Of a DNA stretch of 64,000 bases, positions 8,417 to 16,678 are shown piece after piece. The stretch's first letter is position 1. Every line of letters starts with the position of its first letter. The position numbers were made by a program, and so were the translations under genes. The stretch spans positions 120,429-184,428 of the forward strand of contig NZ_JACJOD010000033.1 in assembly GCF_014695385.1 (NCBI RefSeq). The letters are read 5' to 3'. Source of the DNA: Trichocoleus sp. FACHB-46 (GTDB lineage: Bacteria; Cyanobacteriota; Cyanobacteriia; FACHB-46). The notes under the pieces are model-generated. The model was not told the DNA's origin, made no database searches, and saw only the letters and a program-made list of their open reading frames with translations.

Positions 8417-9124
8417 GTGACACAAGGATTTCTACCTGGGCAGTTCTCGTTCAGCGGGATAACAGAAGATATCCCGCAGCTCCCCCTTTTAGATCCTACA
8501 GAAGCAAGAACTAAGCTGATTGCAGCAGGAATCTACACAGCTGACAATGCTCCCTCGGTTGAAATTCTAGATTCCTTGCTTAAAGATATTGCAACTCGAA
8601 TAGAGCAATGGCTGGGCTATTCGCCAGCTCCTACAGGCTACATCGAAACGCTGCGGACTAACTCTGATGGGGTTGCTTTACTGCGAAACTACCCTGTACT
8701 GGATGTGCAAGAAATTGCTGTTTTTAACGATGCCACCCCCGGCTATGAGCCTGTGATAATTTCCCCTAATAAAATTCGCGGAATTTGGCGACAAGACCGA
8801 CGCATCTACTTGCTCAGTCCGCTTACTTCCATTCGAGTAACCTATATAGCTGGCTACAATCCTTTACCTAAAGGATTCTCTCAAGTGGCTTTCCAGATAT
8901 TGAAACAAGTTGCTAAGACTGGGGATTTGAGCGGCGATTTGTCGTTTCTAGATGAACCCGTACGAGATGTGTCGTCAATTAGCTTGCCTGGAGGCCTAAG
9001 CAAAAGCTTTCGTCTGGGTGGAAGCGGAGGTCCTAAAGGAGGCAGTGGTAAGGACACTGGCTCTACCCAACTCGATCGCATTCTTGGCGGGCTAGGGAGC
9101 TATCGGCGAAAAATCATCACTTAG
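8417..9124 (+). CDS. Head-tail connector (gp6/gp15-like adaptor)
   Basis: The 235-residue product starts at GTG 8417. It has the adaptor layout: an N-terminal helical part (DSLLKDIATRIEQWLGY), then a beta part with LLRNYPVLDVQEIAVFND and IRVTYIAGYNPLPKG, a pattern common to Pfam-type phage head-tail connectors. The C-terminus adds a Gly-rich tail (LGGSGGPKGGSGKDTGS). It would form a ring between portal and tail. It follows the capsid genes as expected. Confidence 0.65.
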   Translation: MTQGFLPGQFSFSGITEDIPQLPLLDPTEARTKLIAAGIYTADNAPSVEILDSLLKDIATRIEQWLGYSPAPTGYIETLRTNSDGVALLRNYPVLDVQEIAVFNDATPGYEPVIISPNKIRGIWRQDRRIYLLSPLTSIRVTYIAGYNPLPKGFSQVAFQILKQVAKTGDLSGDLSFLDEPVRDVSSISLPGGLSKSFRLGGSGGPKGGSGKDTGSTQLDRILGGLGSYRRKIIT

Positions 9125-9135
9125 CAGGTTAAGTT

Positions 9136-9348
9136 ATGCAGCGAGGCCAAAGGGTTTACATCCGTGACTCAAGCAACCCCCTAAGTCGTAATACCCTTCT
9201 ATTTGTGGAAGAACGTGATTCCCTCAACACGCCTAATCAAAAAGTTGTTGTTGTACATGTAAAGGAGTGGGGACGCAATATGTCGCTTTGGCAGCAGGAC
9301 ATTCAGGAATCAGACCCCACCCCAAAGAAAACAGAAGATGCTAATTAA
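9136..9348 (+). CDS. Small head-completion-region protein
   Basis: The 70-residue product follows the connector gene by 11 bases and overlaps the next gene by 11 bases. It looks like a short beta-rich domain (RVYIRDSS, QKVVVVHVKEW). Head-stopper or joining proteins often sit here, but nothing in the sequence fixes the role. Confidence 0.5.
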   Translation: MQRGQRVYIRDSSNPLSRNTLLFVEERDSLNTPNQKVVVVHVKEWGRNMSLWQQDIQESDPTPKKTEDAN

Positions 9349-9757
9349 TGCTGATGAAATTTTAGATCTGATTGCTGAAGTGGGGACTGAGTTGCAGCTC
9401 TGTGTTGCAGCTACTACAGAGTTGATCAATGTGGAATATGGCATTCCGGAAGAGCGATCGCTAGCTTGCCGACCAGTACGAGGCTATGTTATCCCCGACA
9501 GGTTTGGAGAAATGCAGCTAGCAGCTCAGGACGAGACTAGGAGTGGCGGCTTCATCGCCTATGTCAGCGCTACAGATTTCTCGCGATCGGAGCTATCAGA
9601 GCATTCGTATCTTTCCTATCAGAGTCGGCTGTATGAGCTGGAGTATCTACAAGGGATTGAACATCGAGGGACTGTGATGCTTCATAAGCTGAGAATACGC
9701 TTGCCTCGATCCACCCCTTCCGTGCATCAACCCGATTCAATCATTCAGTTTAATTAG
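9338..9757 (+). CDS. Probable head-tail joining or tail-terminator protein
   Basis: The 139-residue product starts inside the end of the previous gene. It begins with a helix (ADEILDLIAEVG) and then looks beta-rich. Size, position after the connector and overlap fit a head-closure or tail-terminator protein. I do not recognise the family. The tnpB element sits directly downstream and separates this gene from the tail genes at 27934-31941. Confidence 0.5.
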   Translation: MLINADEILDLIAEVGTELQLCVAATTELINVEYGIPEERSLACRPVRGYVIPDRFGEMQLAAQDETRSGGFIAYVSATDFSRSELSEHSYLSYQSRLYELEYLQGIEHRGTVMLHKLRIRLPRSTPSVHQPDSIIQFN

Positions 9758-9777
9758 TTCTGGGATAATCCCAATTA

Positions 9778-9930
9778 GTGAAGTACCCGACGCTGATGCT
9801 ACGCATACAGCGCGGGCTTCTCTAATCAACCGCGACAGCCTCTGAGAGGGTAGACTTACGCCTTCCTCCCTTTGGTCTTACGTCGCGTCCTAGAGCAGAA
9901 GCCCCACTTCCTGAGGCCAAGATCCGCAAG
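9778..9930 (-). ncRNA. Predicted omega RNA and right end of tnpB transposon
   Basis: TnpB guide RNAs (omegaRNA) run from the 3' part of tnpB to the transposon right end. Here the minus strand after the tnpB stop carries a hairpin: CGCTG with ATGC pairing to GCAT with CAGCG (9790-9812), then CGGGTACTTCAC. The guide would begin at the element boundary near 9778. The left limit inside tnpB is an estimate. Confidence 0.5.
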
Positions 9931-11003
9931 CCTTCATTTTTGATGTTGATCGCCGCATTGATGTCCCTATCGTGCCGTTCTTGGCAATGTGGGCATACAA
10001 ACGAGCGAACCGACAGATCCATCTTTTCTAGCGGTAGTAGCGTGTTTGAGCAAAGGTGAGAACTTGGGAAGAACCGCCCAATCTCCAGGTAAACTTTGCC
10101 CTCAAACTCTGCCTTGTATTTGAGCATGGTGCAAAACTGACCCCAGCCAACATCGCTGATTGCCTTGGCTAGACTGTGATTTTTTACCATGTTCTTGACC
10201 GCTAGATCTTCCACCACAATCACTTGGTTTTCATTGACTATCTTGCGGGATAGCTTGTGATGAAAGTCTTCTCTCACTCTGGCAATCTTGCCGTAAACCG
10301 AAGCCACTTTAATTCGTACCTTATTCCGGTTCTGACTGCCCTTCTTCCTTCTAGACAGTTTGCGCTGCTTTCGTTTTAGGTTGCGTTCATACTTCTTGAG
10401 ATGGCGAGGATTGGCGTACTTCGATCCATCGGATGTGATGGCAAAATCAGTTAGCCCCAAATCAATCCCAATGGCTTTGCCATTATCGGATGGTTCAGGT
10501 TTAGCTGTCCCATCTTCAATCAGGAGAGATGCAAAATATTTCCCATCTGGCATCTTAGACACCGTAACGGTCTTCAAATCTCCCTCAATGGGTCTGTGAA
10601 TCTTGGTCGCAACAGTACCTAGCAAGCCAGGGAACTTGATTGCGGAGTCGGATGCCACTTTGACATTCTGAGGGAACTGAACCGACTGACGATGATGCTT
10701 AGATTTGAAGTTAGGATACTTCGCTCTGCCTTCAAAGAAGTTTTGGAACGCCTGAGACAGATTCAACACTGATTGCTGCAAGCACTGCGAGTAACATTCT
10801 TTTAGCCACTCATGCTCAGTCTTCAGTGCTGGGATCTGTTTCTTCATGGTGAAAGCAGAAATCCCTTTGCCTGTCGTTTTGTACGTTTGCGTCATGATAG
10901 ACAAGCAATGATTCCACAGCCATCGCGTACAGCCAAAATGCTTGGCTAGTGTGATGGACTGCTCATAGGTGGGATAAATTCTAACCTTGATTGCTCTCAA
11001 CAT
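9822..11003 (-). CDS. tnpB: TnpB RNA-guided nuclease of an IS200/IS605-group element
   Basis: The 393-residue protein is a TnpB of the IS1341 type, without a tnpA partner. It contains the N-terminal helix-turn-helix region and the RuvC-like residues: GIDLGL near residue 177, VVEDLA near residue 260 and HDRDINAA near residue 346. The zinc ribbon is altered: the first pair is CSNT (near residue 315) where CSxC is usual, while the second pair CPHC is intact. TnpB cuts DNA complementary to its omegaRNA guide and helps the element persist. It is inserted between head and tail genes, against their direction. Confidence 0.9.
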   Translation of the reverse strand: MLRAIKVRIYPTYEQSITLAKHFGCTRWLWNHCLSIMTQTYKTTGKGISAFTMKKQIPALKTEHEWLKECYSQCLQQSVLNLSQAFQNFFEGRAKYPNFKSKHHRQSVQFPQNVKVASDSAIKFPGLLGTVATKIHRPIEGDLKTVTVSKMPDGKYFASLLIEDGTAKPEPSDNGKAIGIDLGLTDFAITSDGSKYANPRHLKKYERNLKRKQRKLSRRKKGSQNRNKVRIKVASVYGKIARVREDFHHKLSRKIVNENQVIVVEDLAVKNMVKNHSLAKAISDVGWGQFCTMLKYKAEFEGKVYLEIGRFFPSSHLCSNTLLPLEKMDLSVRSFVCPHCQERHDRDINAAINIKNEGLRILASGSGASALGRDVRPKGGRRKSTLSEAVAVD

Positions 11004-11092
11004 GTCGCTATTTTATCATAAAGCTATCAATGCGATAAATAGTGGTTGAGTGATAGAGACTATTGTTCGCCTACGGCTCACGCGCCTCTCAT

Positions 11093-11136
11093 CCCGACGC
11101 TGTACCTGAAAGGTCAGCGCGGGGCTTCTCGTCTAA
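11093..11136 (-). repeat. Second transposon right-end-like hairpin
   Basis: On the plus strand CCCGACGCTG, a hairpin (CGCTG/ACCT pairing with AGGT/CAGCG), then CAGCGCGGGGCTTCTC repeats the layout of the tnpB right end at 9788-9822 in the same direction. It may be the relic of another element's end, or part of this element's left boundary. Confidence 0.5.
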
Positions 11137-11138
11137 GA

Positions 11139-11182
11139 GATAACGATAAAGGCTAGGGTTATTCCCAGCCTTTATCGTTATC
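11139..11182. terminator. Long perfect hairpin, probable bidirectional terminator
   Basis: A perfect 16-bp stem (GATAACGATAAAGGCT at 11139-11154 and its complement at 11167-11182) is extended by GGG/CCC in the loop. It lies 12 bases after the stop of the 11194-11487 gene and between it and tnpB. A/T-rich arms allow some termination in both directions. Confidence 0.5.
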
Positions 11183-11193
11183 TGGTACTTAAC

Positions 11194-11487
11194 TTAGAAG
11201 TCGTCACCAGAAGAATAGAGCCAGTCACAATCACTCCAAGGATCAACCGACCGCAGCCGCACGTCTCCAGCTCCAGTCTCGTAGGGAGACCCGATGCCGT
11301 CAGGAAGTTTGGCAATCTGGCGATCGCGCTCTTCCAACCACTGTTCCAATCCTGCCTGATACCCTAGGGCATAGCCAGAGTCCTGGCTGATTCTGGGTTG
11401 GCATCGTTTACCTGCTTGATACCCTTGCTCCCAAAGGGATTGAGCAGGGGTAATTTGCTTTTGTGGGGCTGCAACTTGAATTAGCAT
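11194..11487 (-). CDS. Small protein, divergent from an RHH-type repressor
   Basis: The 97-residue product is read from ATG 11487, chosen because GGGAG lies 8 bases upstream; the longer frame to 11619 runs through the operator sites. It contains two related segments, SLWEQGYQAGKRCQPR and SGYALGYQAGLEQWLEERD, each with the core GYQAG. The family is unknown. It is transcribed away from the ribbon-helix-helix gene at 11710 and would share the operator array. Confidence 0.5.
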   Translation of the reverse strand: MLIQVAAPQKQITPAQSLWEQGYQAGKRCQPRISQDSGYALGYQAGLEQWLEERDRQIAKLPDGIGSPYETGAGDVRLRSVDPWSDCDWLYSSGDDF

Positions 11488-11577
11488 TGAAGAATCTCCC
11501 GATTCATGTCTGATTTGGGGTAGAGAGCGCATCAGCTTGGCGGTTGGGCGCTCTCTTAATTTTTTACCTAAATTGAT

Positions 11578-11679
11578 TATATCCCGGTATACCGGGATAT
11601 AGGTCAAATTATTAATCAATGTTTTCCCTGTATACAGGGGAAGATATAGGAAAGGCTTATGAATTTTCCCGGTATACGG
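11578..11679. promoter_or_regulatory. Three palindromic operators spaced about 42 bp
   Basis: Three sites share a GTATAC core flanked by CCC and GGG: a perfect 24-bp palindrome at 11578-11601, CCCTGTATACAGGG at 11626-11639, and the weaker CCCGGTATACGGTG at 11666-11681 region. The centres are near 11589.5, 11632.5 and 11674.5, so spacings are 43 and 42 bp, about four helical turns. They lie between two divergent genes, one encoding a probable RHH DNA-binding protein. Confidence 0.75.
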
Positions 11680-11709
11680 TGATAATCTAGAAAGAAATCA
11701 AGGTTGAGT

Positions 11710-11943
11710 ATGGCTAACCCTGCACCAGTTCAAACCCCTGAATTTCTGAAGAAGCAGTTCAAACCTCAAGGCGAAATTCCACCCGGAACCGTTCTGGCTG
11801 ATAAACCCGTATGTGTGAAGTTGCCTGTTGAAGTTGATGCTGCGGTGCGATCGCTGTCCAAGTCTTCTGACTGGTTACGACGGGTCATCTGTGAAGCCGC
11901 TCAGAAGGAACTACTGGAGCAGTCAGGTTCTGAGAGTCCTTAG
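11710..11943 (+). CDS. Ribbon-helix-helix-type small DNA-binding protein (probable repressor)
   Basis: The 77-residue product starts at ATG 11710, with AAGG 6 bases upstream. Residues about 38-70 fit a CopG/Arc-type ribbon-helix-helix: a strand CVKLPVEV, then helix DAAVRSLSK, turn, and helix WLRRVICEAAQKEL. Proteins of this layout bind palindromes as dimers, and the three GTATAC palindromes lie just upstream, suggesting autoregulation. The N-terminal tail contains TPEFLKKQ, a motif also present in the membrane protein at 20242-20655. Confidence 0.6.
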   Translation: MANPAPVQTPEFLKKQFKPQGEIPPGTVLADKPVCVKLPVEVDAAVRSLSKSSDWLRRVICEAAQKELLEQSGSESP

Positions 11944-11982
11944 GTTAGGCGATGCTACAAACAAGATAGTTAGAGGTACAAA

Positions 11983-12471
11983 ATGACCACAGAGCGACTC
12001 GAACGGATTGAAAATGACCTTGAGACACTAAAGGATATCTTGCTGTCCACAGCTCGCTATGCGGAGTCAGCTAACCGGGGACTGGATCGAGTCGCTACCC
12101 ACCTCGACCAGACAGATACCCAGGTGGCAATGCTAGCTGAGAAGGTGGATGAATTTGTCTCTGAGTCGCGGCGAACAAACGATCGCCAAGATGAGGCATT
12201 ACGGCAATCATCAGAGAACTTAAGTCAGTTGAGCAGTCGTGTTGATGAATTTATATTTCAAGCGCAGCGACTGTTTAATCAACAGGCTGAGATATCACAG
12301 CAAGCACTGGGGCGTATTGATCGGCTGGAAGCGATTGTTGAGCGTTTAGACCGTAATTTTGAAGCTCAGCAGTCCCAGGCTCATGAGTTTCAACGTAGCG
12401 CTAATGCTGCATTAGAACGCATTGATCGGATTTTGGATTATTTGCTGAGGCAGCAAGGGGGTAACAGCTAG
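11983..12471 (+). CDS. Coiled-coil protein
   Basis: The 162-residue product is predicted to be nearly all coiled coil, with heptad-like repeats such as LDRVATHLDQTDTQVAML and RLEAIVERLDRNFEAQQ. Proteins of this kind are widespread in cyanobacteria and have no set function. It follows the RHH gene by 39 bases and is likely cotranscribed with it. Confidence 0.6.
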   Translation: MTTERLERIENDLETLKDILLSTARYAESANRGLDRVATHLDQTDTQVAMLAEKVDEFVSESRRTNDRQDEALRQSSENLSQLSSRVDEFIFQAQRLFNQQAEISQQALGRIDRLEAIVERLDRNFEAQQSQAHEFQRSANAALERIDRILDYLLRQQGGNS

Positions 12472-12522
12472 AGCAGTACATTTAAACATGTAATAGTGAA
12501 TTTGTAGGACCCCCTGAGCCTG

Positions 12523-14217
12523 TTATGTCACTACAAGTTCAAAGACATGTTTACTAATAGTGGGGTTTTTAAAGAGGTTAGCTAAGAACTTGGTGCTATA
12601 GTGCGCTTCAATGGCTGAAACCATCTTGTCATAAACCTCATCACAAAACGCTTCTAGTTTGTTTTGATCCAGCTGCTTTGAGAAATCTGAAATAGACTCA
12701 GAGAGATTAGCATTAAACTTCTTAAAAACTGCCGCAGCTAAGATACGGTTTCCATGGACTAATACTCCCCAGACAATGCCGCTTTTCTTCGATAAGCTAT
12801 GTTTCTTTTTCTCAATCCAGTCATCAATTTTTCGATGAACAACCGTTGCGTTGAAGGCTTTTGCACCACTGGTTGATGGGTTGAAGATTGTTTTATAGGG
12901 TGGTTTAGTCAAATCTGTAAAAAACCTACTCGTCCCAGTTTTAATTTGAACAGCGAGATCAGGGTCTGTTGTTGCACAAGCTAACGCTGTTGTTACTTCA
13001 ATCAGCTCACATGAAGTATTTGTTGAGGTTGAGTTGGAATCCTCACTTCCGCCTCGAACAAATTGATAATCAATTCCCTCAATAGCCATTTCTTGGCGAA
13101 GTCGCTTCTGTTCAGGGTCTTGAGCAACAAAATCTCGTGGTTCAACCCGATTTTGAAGATTGTTTGTTCGGGTGACTTCATTTCCAAAGCCGGTAGGTGC
13201 AGTTTTCAGGAGAATCACACGAATTGAAACACGAACCTTTCCAAGACTTAAGTCATCCTCGACTTTAGATAATGAACTAACTGTTTGAGCACCATTTACA
13301 ATTGAAGCACCCTTGAAGGCGAATATTCCGGAAGAACGTGCTGCTGCTCCTGCGGGTGCTTTGGCGGCCTCCTCAGCGACTAAAGTAATACCGTTGTTGA
13401 AGTACCAAAATTTTTCAGGAGCAGTTGCTGCGGTCTGTTTGATTTGGCTATTAACCTCAGTACCACCTAGAGATTGTCGGATATTTTCAGCCAACAACCC
13501 TTTCCCGTGTGTCTTCCACCACTCCTTCAATTGCAGGCCATCCACGATTCCAAAATAGGCAGGGTATGGAGTAGCAATATAGGACCAGTCCAGAATATTG
13601 GCATCAAGGGTTAGATTGCCTTGAAAGGGATCAGAAGCCAGTTTAGAGTAGACCTCAGATAAACCCATAACTTCACTTGATGCAATAGCATCTGGATCAT
13701 CACCATTTATATCTTTCAAAAGTTTTTGAATTACTGACTGGCCATGTTTAGCGAGTGAACTCGCTCCAGTAGATACTAATACAAGATGAACATATGTTCC
13801 TGGTGTATTGATTCTTATGAAAATATCGCTTAATGGCCCCTGTAGCCTTGAATCAAAGTTTGTTTGATGTTGTTCAATAATGTCCTCAACACCTTTTGTA
13901 AAGACACCAATGTCTTTGGCCTCAGGTTCCCCTGATCCTTTGGCAATCCATTTTGACTGCACAAGTATGACTCTAGAGTCTGATGGATCGAAGTACGCTG
14001 CATCTATACCGTTATCGTCAGGGCCATCCCATACAGATGTAGCTGCCTCCTTTTCACTGCAACCAGTTTGAAGATAAATGGCAAAGGCTGCAAGGCATCG
14101 AGTGAGTATCTTAGTCTCCCGTTGTAAGTCATTTGCGCCAATGCTACTTAAATCAAGATGAGCTTCGAACATCTCAAGAAGCTTGTTCTTAATTTGCCTG
14201 ACTTTCAACGATGACAT
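12523..14217 (-). CDS. AIPR-family abortive-infection protein
   Basis: The 564-residue protein matches the AIPR (abortive infection phage resistance) family by its central signature FWYFNNGITLV and IVNGAQTVSSL (residues about 265-310). The N-terminal part carries a possible PD-(D/E)xK nuclease core: GPDDNGIDAAYFD near residue 65 then VILVQSKW near residue 83. Members are linked to restriction and phage defence, with single-gene abortive infection reported for the family. It is convergent with the coiled-coil gene. Nuclease activity is inferred. Confidence 0.75.
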   Translation of the reverse strand: MSSLKVRQIKNKLLEMFEAHLDLSSIGANDLQRETKILTRCLAAFAIYLQTGCSEKEAATSVWDGPDDNGIDAAYFDPSDSRVILVQSKWIAKGSGEPEAKDIGVFTKGVEDIIEQHQTNFDSRLQGPLSDIFIRINTPGTYVHLVLVSTGASSLAKHGQSVIQKLLKDINGDDPDAIASSEVMGLSEVYSKLASDPFQGNLTLDANILDWSYIATPYPAYFGIVDGLQLKEWWKTHGKGLLAENIRQSLGGTEVNSQIKQTAATAPEKFWYFNNGITLVAEEAAKAPAGAAARSSGIFAFKGASIVNGAQTVSSLSKVEDDLSLGKVRVSIRVILLKTAPTGFGNEVTRTNNLQNRVEPRDFVAQDPEQKRLRQEMAIEGIDYQFVRGGSEDSNSTSTNTSCELIEVTTALACATTDPDLAVQIKTGTSRFFTDLTKPPYKTIFNPSTSGAKAFNATVVHRKIDDWIEKKKHSLSKKSGIVWGVLVHGNRILAAAVFKKFNANLSESISDFSKQLDQNKLEAFCDEVYDKMVSAIEAHYSTKFLANLFKNPTISKHVFELVVT

Positions 14218-14306
14218 CTACTGTTACTCCTAAAAGGTAATACACAAAGAAAACGATTTGGCGTTGAGAGCGACTACATCTGAGAATGGTTCGCAACTTA
14301 CTTAAC

Positions 14307-14777
14307 CTAGTCTCGCGATCGCCAACTACAATTTTTTTCGTTATCCTGCCCCACATTCTCGCTCATCATAATGAACCGCTCAGTTAGCTTTCTATCTTTG
14401 AATTCCATCCGCATCTCAACCACTATAAAGTTGTAATTGTCTGTCCAAATCAACGTTCCGAAACTTGGATCTTGATAAGTTAAGAAAGGCTGGTCCGGTG
14501 GTTTACTAATCTGCTCTTGAGTCTCCTCTGGGGATGAGCCAATAGGTACGGTAAGAATACGACTAAAAAGCTCACTATCAGCAATGGCCTGTGGCAGTTC
14601 ACAAGGCTCACCCGCAGGCGCTAACGTTTTGCCATTGACAACGAACGTTCCTGGAGACTGAGTAGTTACAACTGGGCTTGGGGTCGCAGGCGATGAACTT
14701 TGAGTTGCCGGTGGCGTTTGACCACAGCTTAGCAACGCTAAGGGCAGCGCGATCGCAACTAATGGGAAATACCTCAT
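14307..14777 (-). CDS. Secreted lipoprotein
   Basis: The 156-residue protein begins with a lipoprotein signal: a hydrophobic stretch ending in the lipobox LLSC followed by G, then a Pro/Ser/Thr-rich linker. The C-terminal domain (about 45-156) has paired cysteines (EPCELP and NCSWRS) and a beta-rich appearance, including SFGTLIWTDNYNFIVVEM. It would be anchored to a membrane outer face. The function is unknown; superinfection exclusion lipoproteins exist in phages but nothing links this one to that role. Confidence 0.65.
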   Translation of the reverse strand: MRYFPLVAIALPLALLSCGQTPPATQSSSPATPSPVVTTQSPGTFVVNGKTLAPAGEPCELPQAIADSELFSRILTVPIGSSPEETQEQISKPPDQPFLTYQDPSFGTLIWTDNYNFIVVEMRMEFKDRKLTERFIMMSENVGQDNEKNCSWRSRD

Positions 14778-14808
14778 ATTTTTCGCTCTTCAGGGCATAT
14801 ACAAAGTA

Positions 14809-16314
14809 TCACTGTTGGGGTTGAGGTTGGGTCTGCGGCGTTTGCGCTGTTTCAGGTTGAGGGGCTGGAGTGCTACCAACAAAACTGCTCCAGAGTACTT
14901 GCCCGGTTAAACCAACGTTATTTTGTGAGGCATGGCTCAAGAACTCCTCCTTCGATTGGTAGGGGGCACCATTCTTGATCGCCCTGATTTGGCTTTCAGT
15001 AACAACTCCAAACCGCTTTTTGATGTCGTTATTTGAGGGGTTGCTTGCTAGAAATTCGTTGACCTGCTTGAGCGTTTTGGTATCTGCCACGGTAGATGTT
15101 ACTTTGGGAGCGCCAACCCGCCTGAGGTCAATCCCGCAAGAGCCAAAATTAGCCAGTCGCTCACCAGCAGTTGGATTTTTGGAGCGATCGAACACCTCGC
15201 TTTTTTCATCCAAAGCTTGATTGAGCACAGCCTTGTAGATAACGTTGAAATCTACTCTGGTTGCTGCTAACTGAAGCTGTAGGTTTTGAGGGAGCTGGGA
15301 AATGTCTCCAGTCAAAATGGCATTGGCATACTTACGAGTCAGGATAGTGTTGCCAACACCATCTTCACCGAGGGCCATCACAGCGGCTAGATCCTGTTGT
15401 AATTTTTGCTGAAGCCCTGGATCTTGTAGTAACTTGCTGCTGAACATCCCCCCGATCGCCGCTTGTACAAATGTTGCTGAGTCAAGTTTTGCGATCGCGG
15501 TTGGGTCACTCAATTTATTCTGCTCAATGAGCTGCGATAGGTCTGCGCTTCCCTTCTCTCCCAAGCAGGGGGCTAACAGCAATTTAGCGACGTCTTGTTG
15601 GCCTTGCTTCTGCCGTTCTGCTTGAGTTGTGCGAGCACGCTCATCACCCAAAGGAGTGCTGGTTAGAGGCCCCCCTAAAGCATAGGAACTGTTTTTGCCG
15701 CCCCCCAGCAACAGCTTAATGTCTACATCTGCCCGTCGTAGGCCCTTGCGGCCAGGATGTGGCTCTGAGTATTTGTCTTGAACGCTGGTGCAAACACACT
15801 CTGTGGCTTGCAGGGCACCTTGGATAAACAGCAACAGTGGTGGTCTAGACTCACCATCTGTGATTTCCTTCAAATGCTTGACGTTCTCAACTAAATAGCT
15901 GACATCTTCAACCAGACTGCAATAAGCCAAAGTGAGTGAGATATCGCGGGGGCTCAACCGTTTGAAGTTGATTCCAACCCTAATACCATCTCCATCTTGT
16001 GCTTCCCAGTCTGCCGTCTCCGAGTGCATCACCTCGTTAACTGCCAATCCTAGATCTACAGATTTACCTTTGTAAGCGCCGTTCAAAATGATGATTTGAA
16101 CCGGAGAGTAATCAGGCTGCCCCCTGGTATCACGATGCTGTTCCTTCAAGGGAGAAGGCTTGTTTTGCACCCTAGGAATTGTTACTCCCGTAACAGCTTT
16201 TGCGGGAGTTGCGGTTTGAGTATTGGTTGCAGTCTGGGTAGTGGTTGATGCCGCAGTTGTTGTTGCAGGGGCAGTGGTCTGCGGTTGAGTCGGCTTGATG
16301 GGGTTGGTTGGCAT
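14809..16314 (-). CDS. Contractile-tail tube/LysM-adaptor-like protein
   Basis: The 501-residue product has a Thr/Pro/Ala-rich N-terminal 60 residues, then a domain at about 70-215 that resembles the CIS tube/LysM-adaptor family (gp53- or Afp7-like): VNEVMHSETADWEAQDGDG, FKRLSPRDISLTLAYCS, PPLLLFIQGALQATECVC and RRADVDIKLLL. In such tails this protein links tube and baseplate. The rest is helical and unrecognised, ending in a Gln/Pro/Thr-rich tail. It supports a contractile machine together with the sheath and tube genes at 28362-31941. Confidence 0.5.
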   Translation of the reverse strand: MPTNPIKPTQPQTTAPATTTAASTTTQTATNTQTATPAKAVTGVTIPRVQNKPSPLKEQHRDTRGQPDYSPVQIIILNGAYKGKSVDLGLAVNEVMHSETADWEAQDGDGIRVGINFKRLSPRDISLTLAYCSLVEDVSYLVENVKHLKEITDGESRPPLLLFIQGALQATECVCTSVQDKYSEPHPGRKGLRRADVDIKLLLGGGKNSSYALGGPLTSTPLGDERARTTQAERQKQGQQDVAKLLLAPCLGEKGSADLSQLIEQNKLSDPTAIAKLDSATFVQAAIGGMFSSKLLQDPGLQQKLQQDLAAVMALGEDGVGNTILTRKYANAILTGDISQLPQNLQLQLAATRVDFNVIYKAVLNQALDEKSEVFDRSKNPTAGERLANFGSCGIDLRRVGAPKVTSTVADTKTLKQVNEFLASNPSNNDIKKRFGVVTESQIRAIKNGAPYQSKEEFLSHASQNNVGLTGQVLWSSFVGSTPAPQPETAQTPQTQPQPQQ

Positions 16315-16438
16315 ACTCTGAATTTCAATACCCCAGAACTGAATGAGCTAATGCTATCAATCGAGCCAGCTTCATTATCCTTGAGGCTTTTGCTTATTTA
16401 GGCTAGGATAGGTTCAAGTTTACAAAAAATACAAGATC

Positions 16439-16468
16439 AAAGGGGGGGTCTCAGCCACCCCTTTTTTG
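16439..16468 (+). terminator. Terminator-like hairpin
   Basis: AAAGGGG at 16439-16445 pairs with CCCCTTT at 16458-16464, continuing into a T run. It points rightward with no plus-strand gene upstream. Confidence 0.45.
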
Positions 16469-16482
16469 TTGCGTGCAGACAC

Positions 16483-16509
16483 AAAAAAACCCTCCGTTTA
16501 GGGGGGTTG
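16483..16509 (-). terminator. Terminator of the membrane-ATPase operon
   Basis: On the minus strand AACCC-CC pairs with GG-GGGTT around a short TAAAC loop and is followed by a run of T. It lies downstream of the last gene of the 22841-16679 operon and is the natural stop for that transcript. Confidence 0.6.
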
Positions 16510-16678
16510 GCGCGACAGTTTACAAAGTGAAATACAAGATCACAAAATCGAATGAACGAGTGAGACAAGTTAGAGATTTAGCTTGCACGTTCCTGTTACG
16601 AAAACAGGCAAGAGTTTGGAAGTGCCAAACATCAGTGCTTGCATGAATCTGCAACCGCAGAAAGCGATCGCAACCTCA

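Larger units (their letters stand above)
16315..16678. other. Intergenic region with two terminators and a direct repeat
   Basis: This 364-bp gap lies between the tail protein gene and the membrane operon end. It has a direct repeat (AGTTTACAAA plus AATACAAGATCA) at about 16417-16439 and 16517-16542, bracketing two opposed terminator-like hairpins. No gene is supported. Confidence 0.5.

Noticed and set aside
9757..9775. GGGATAATCCC as terminator of the head genes
   Set aside because: The stem is short and no T run follows.
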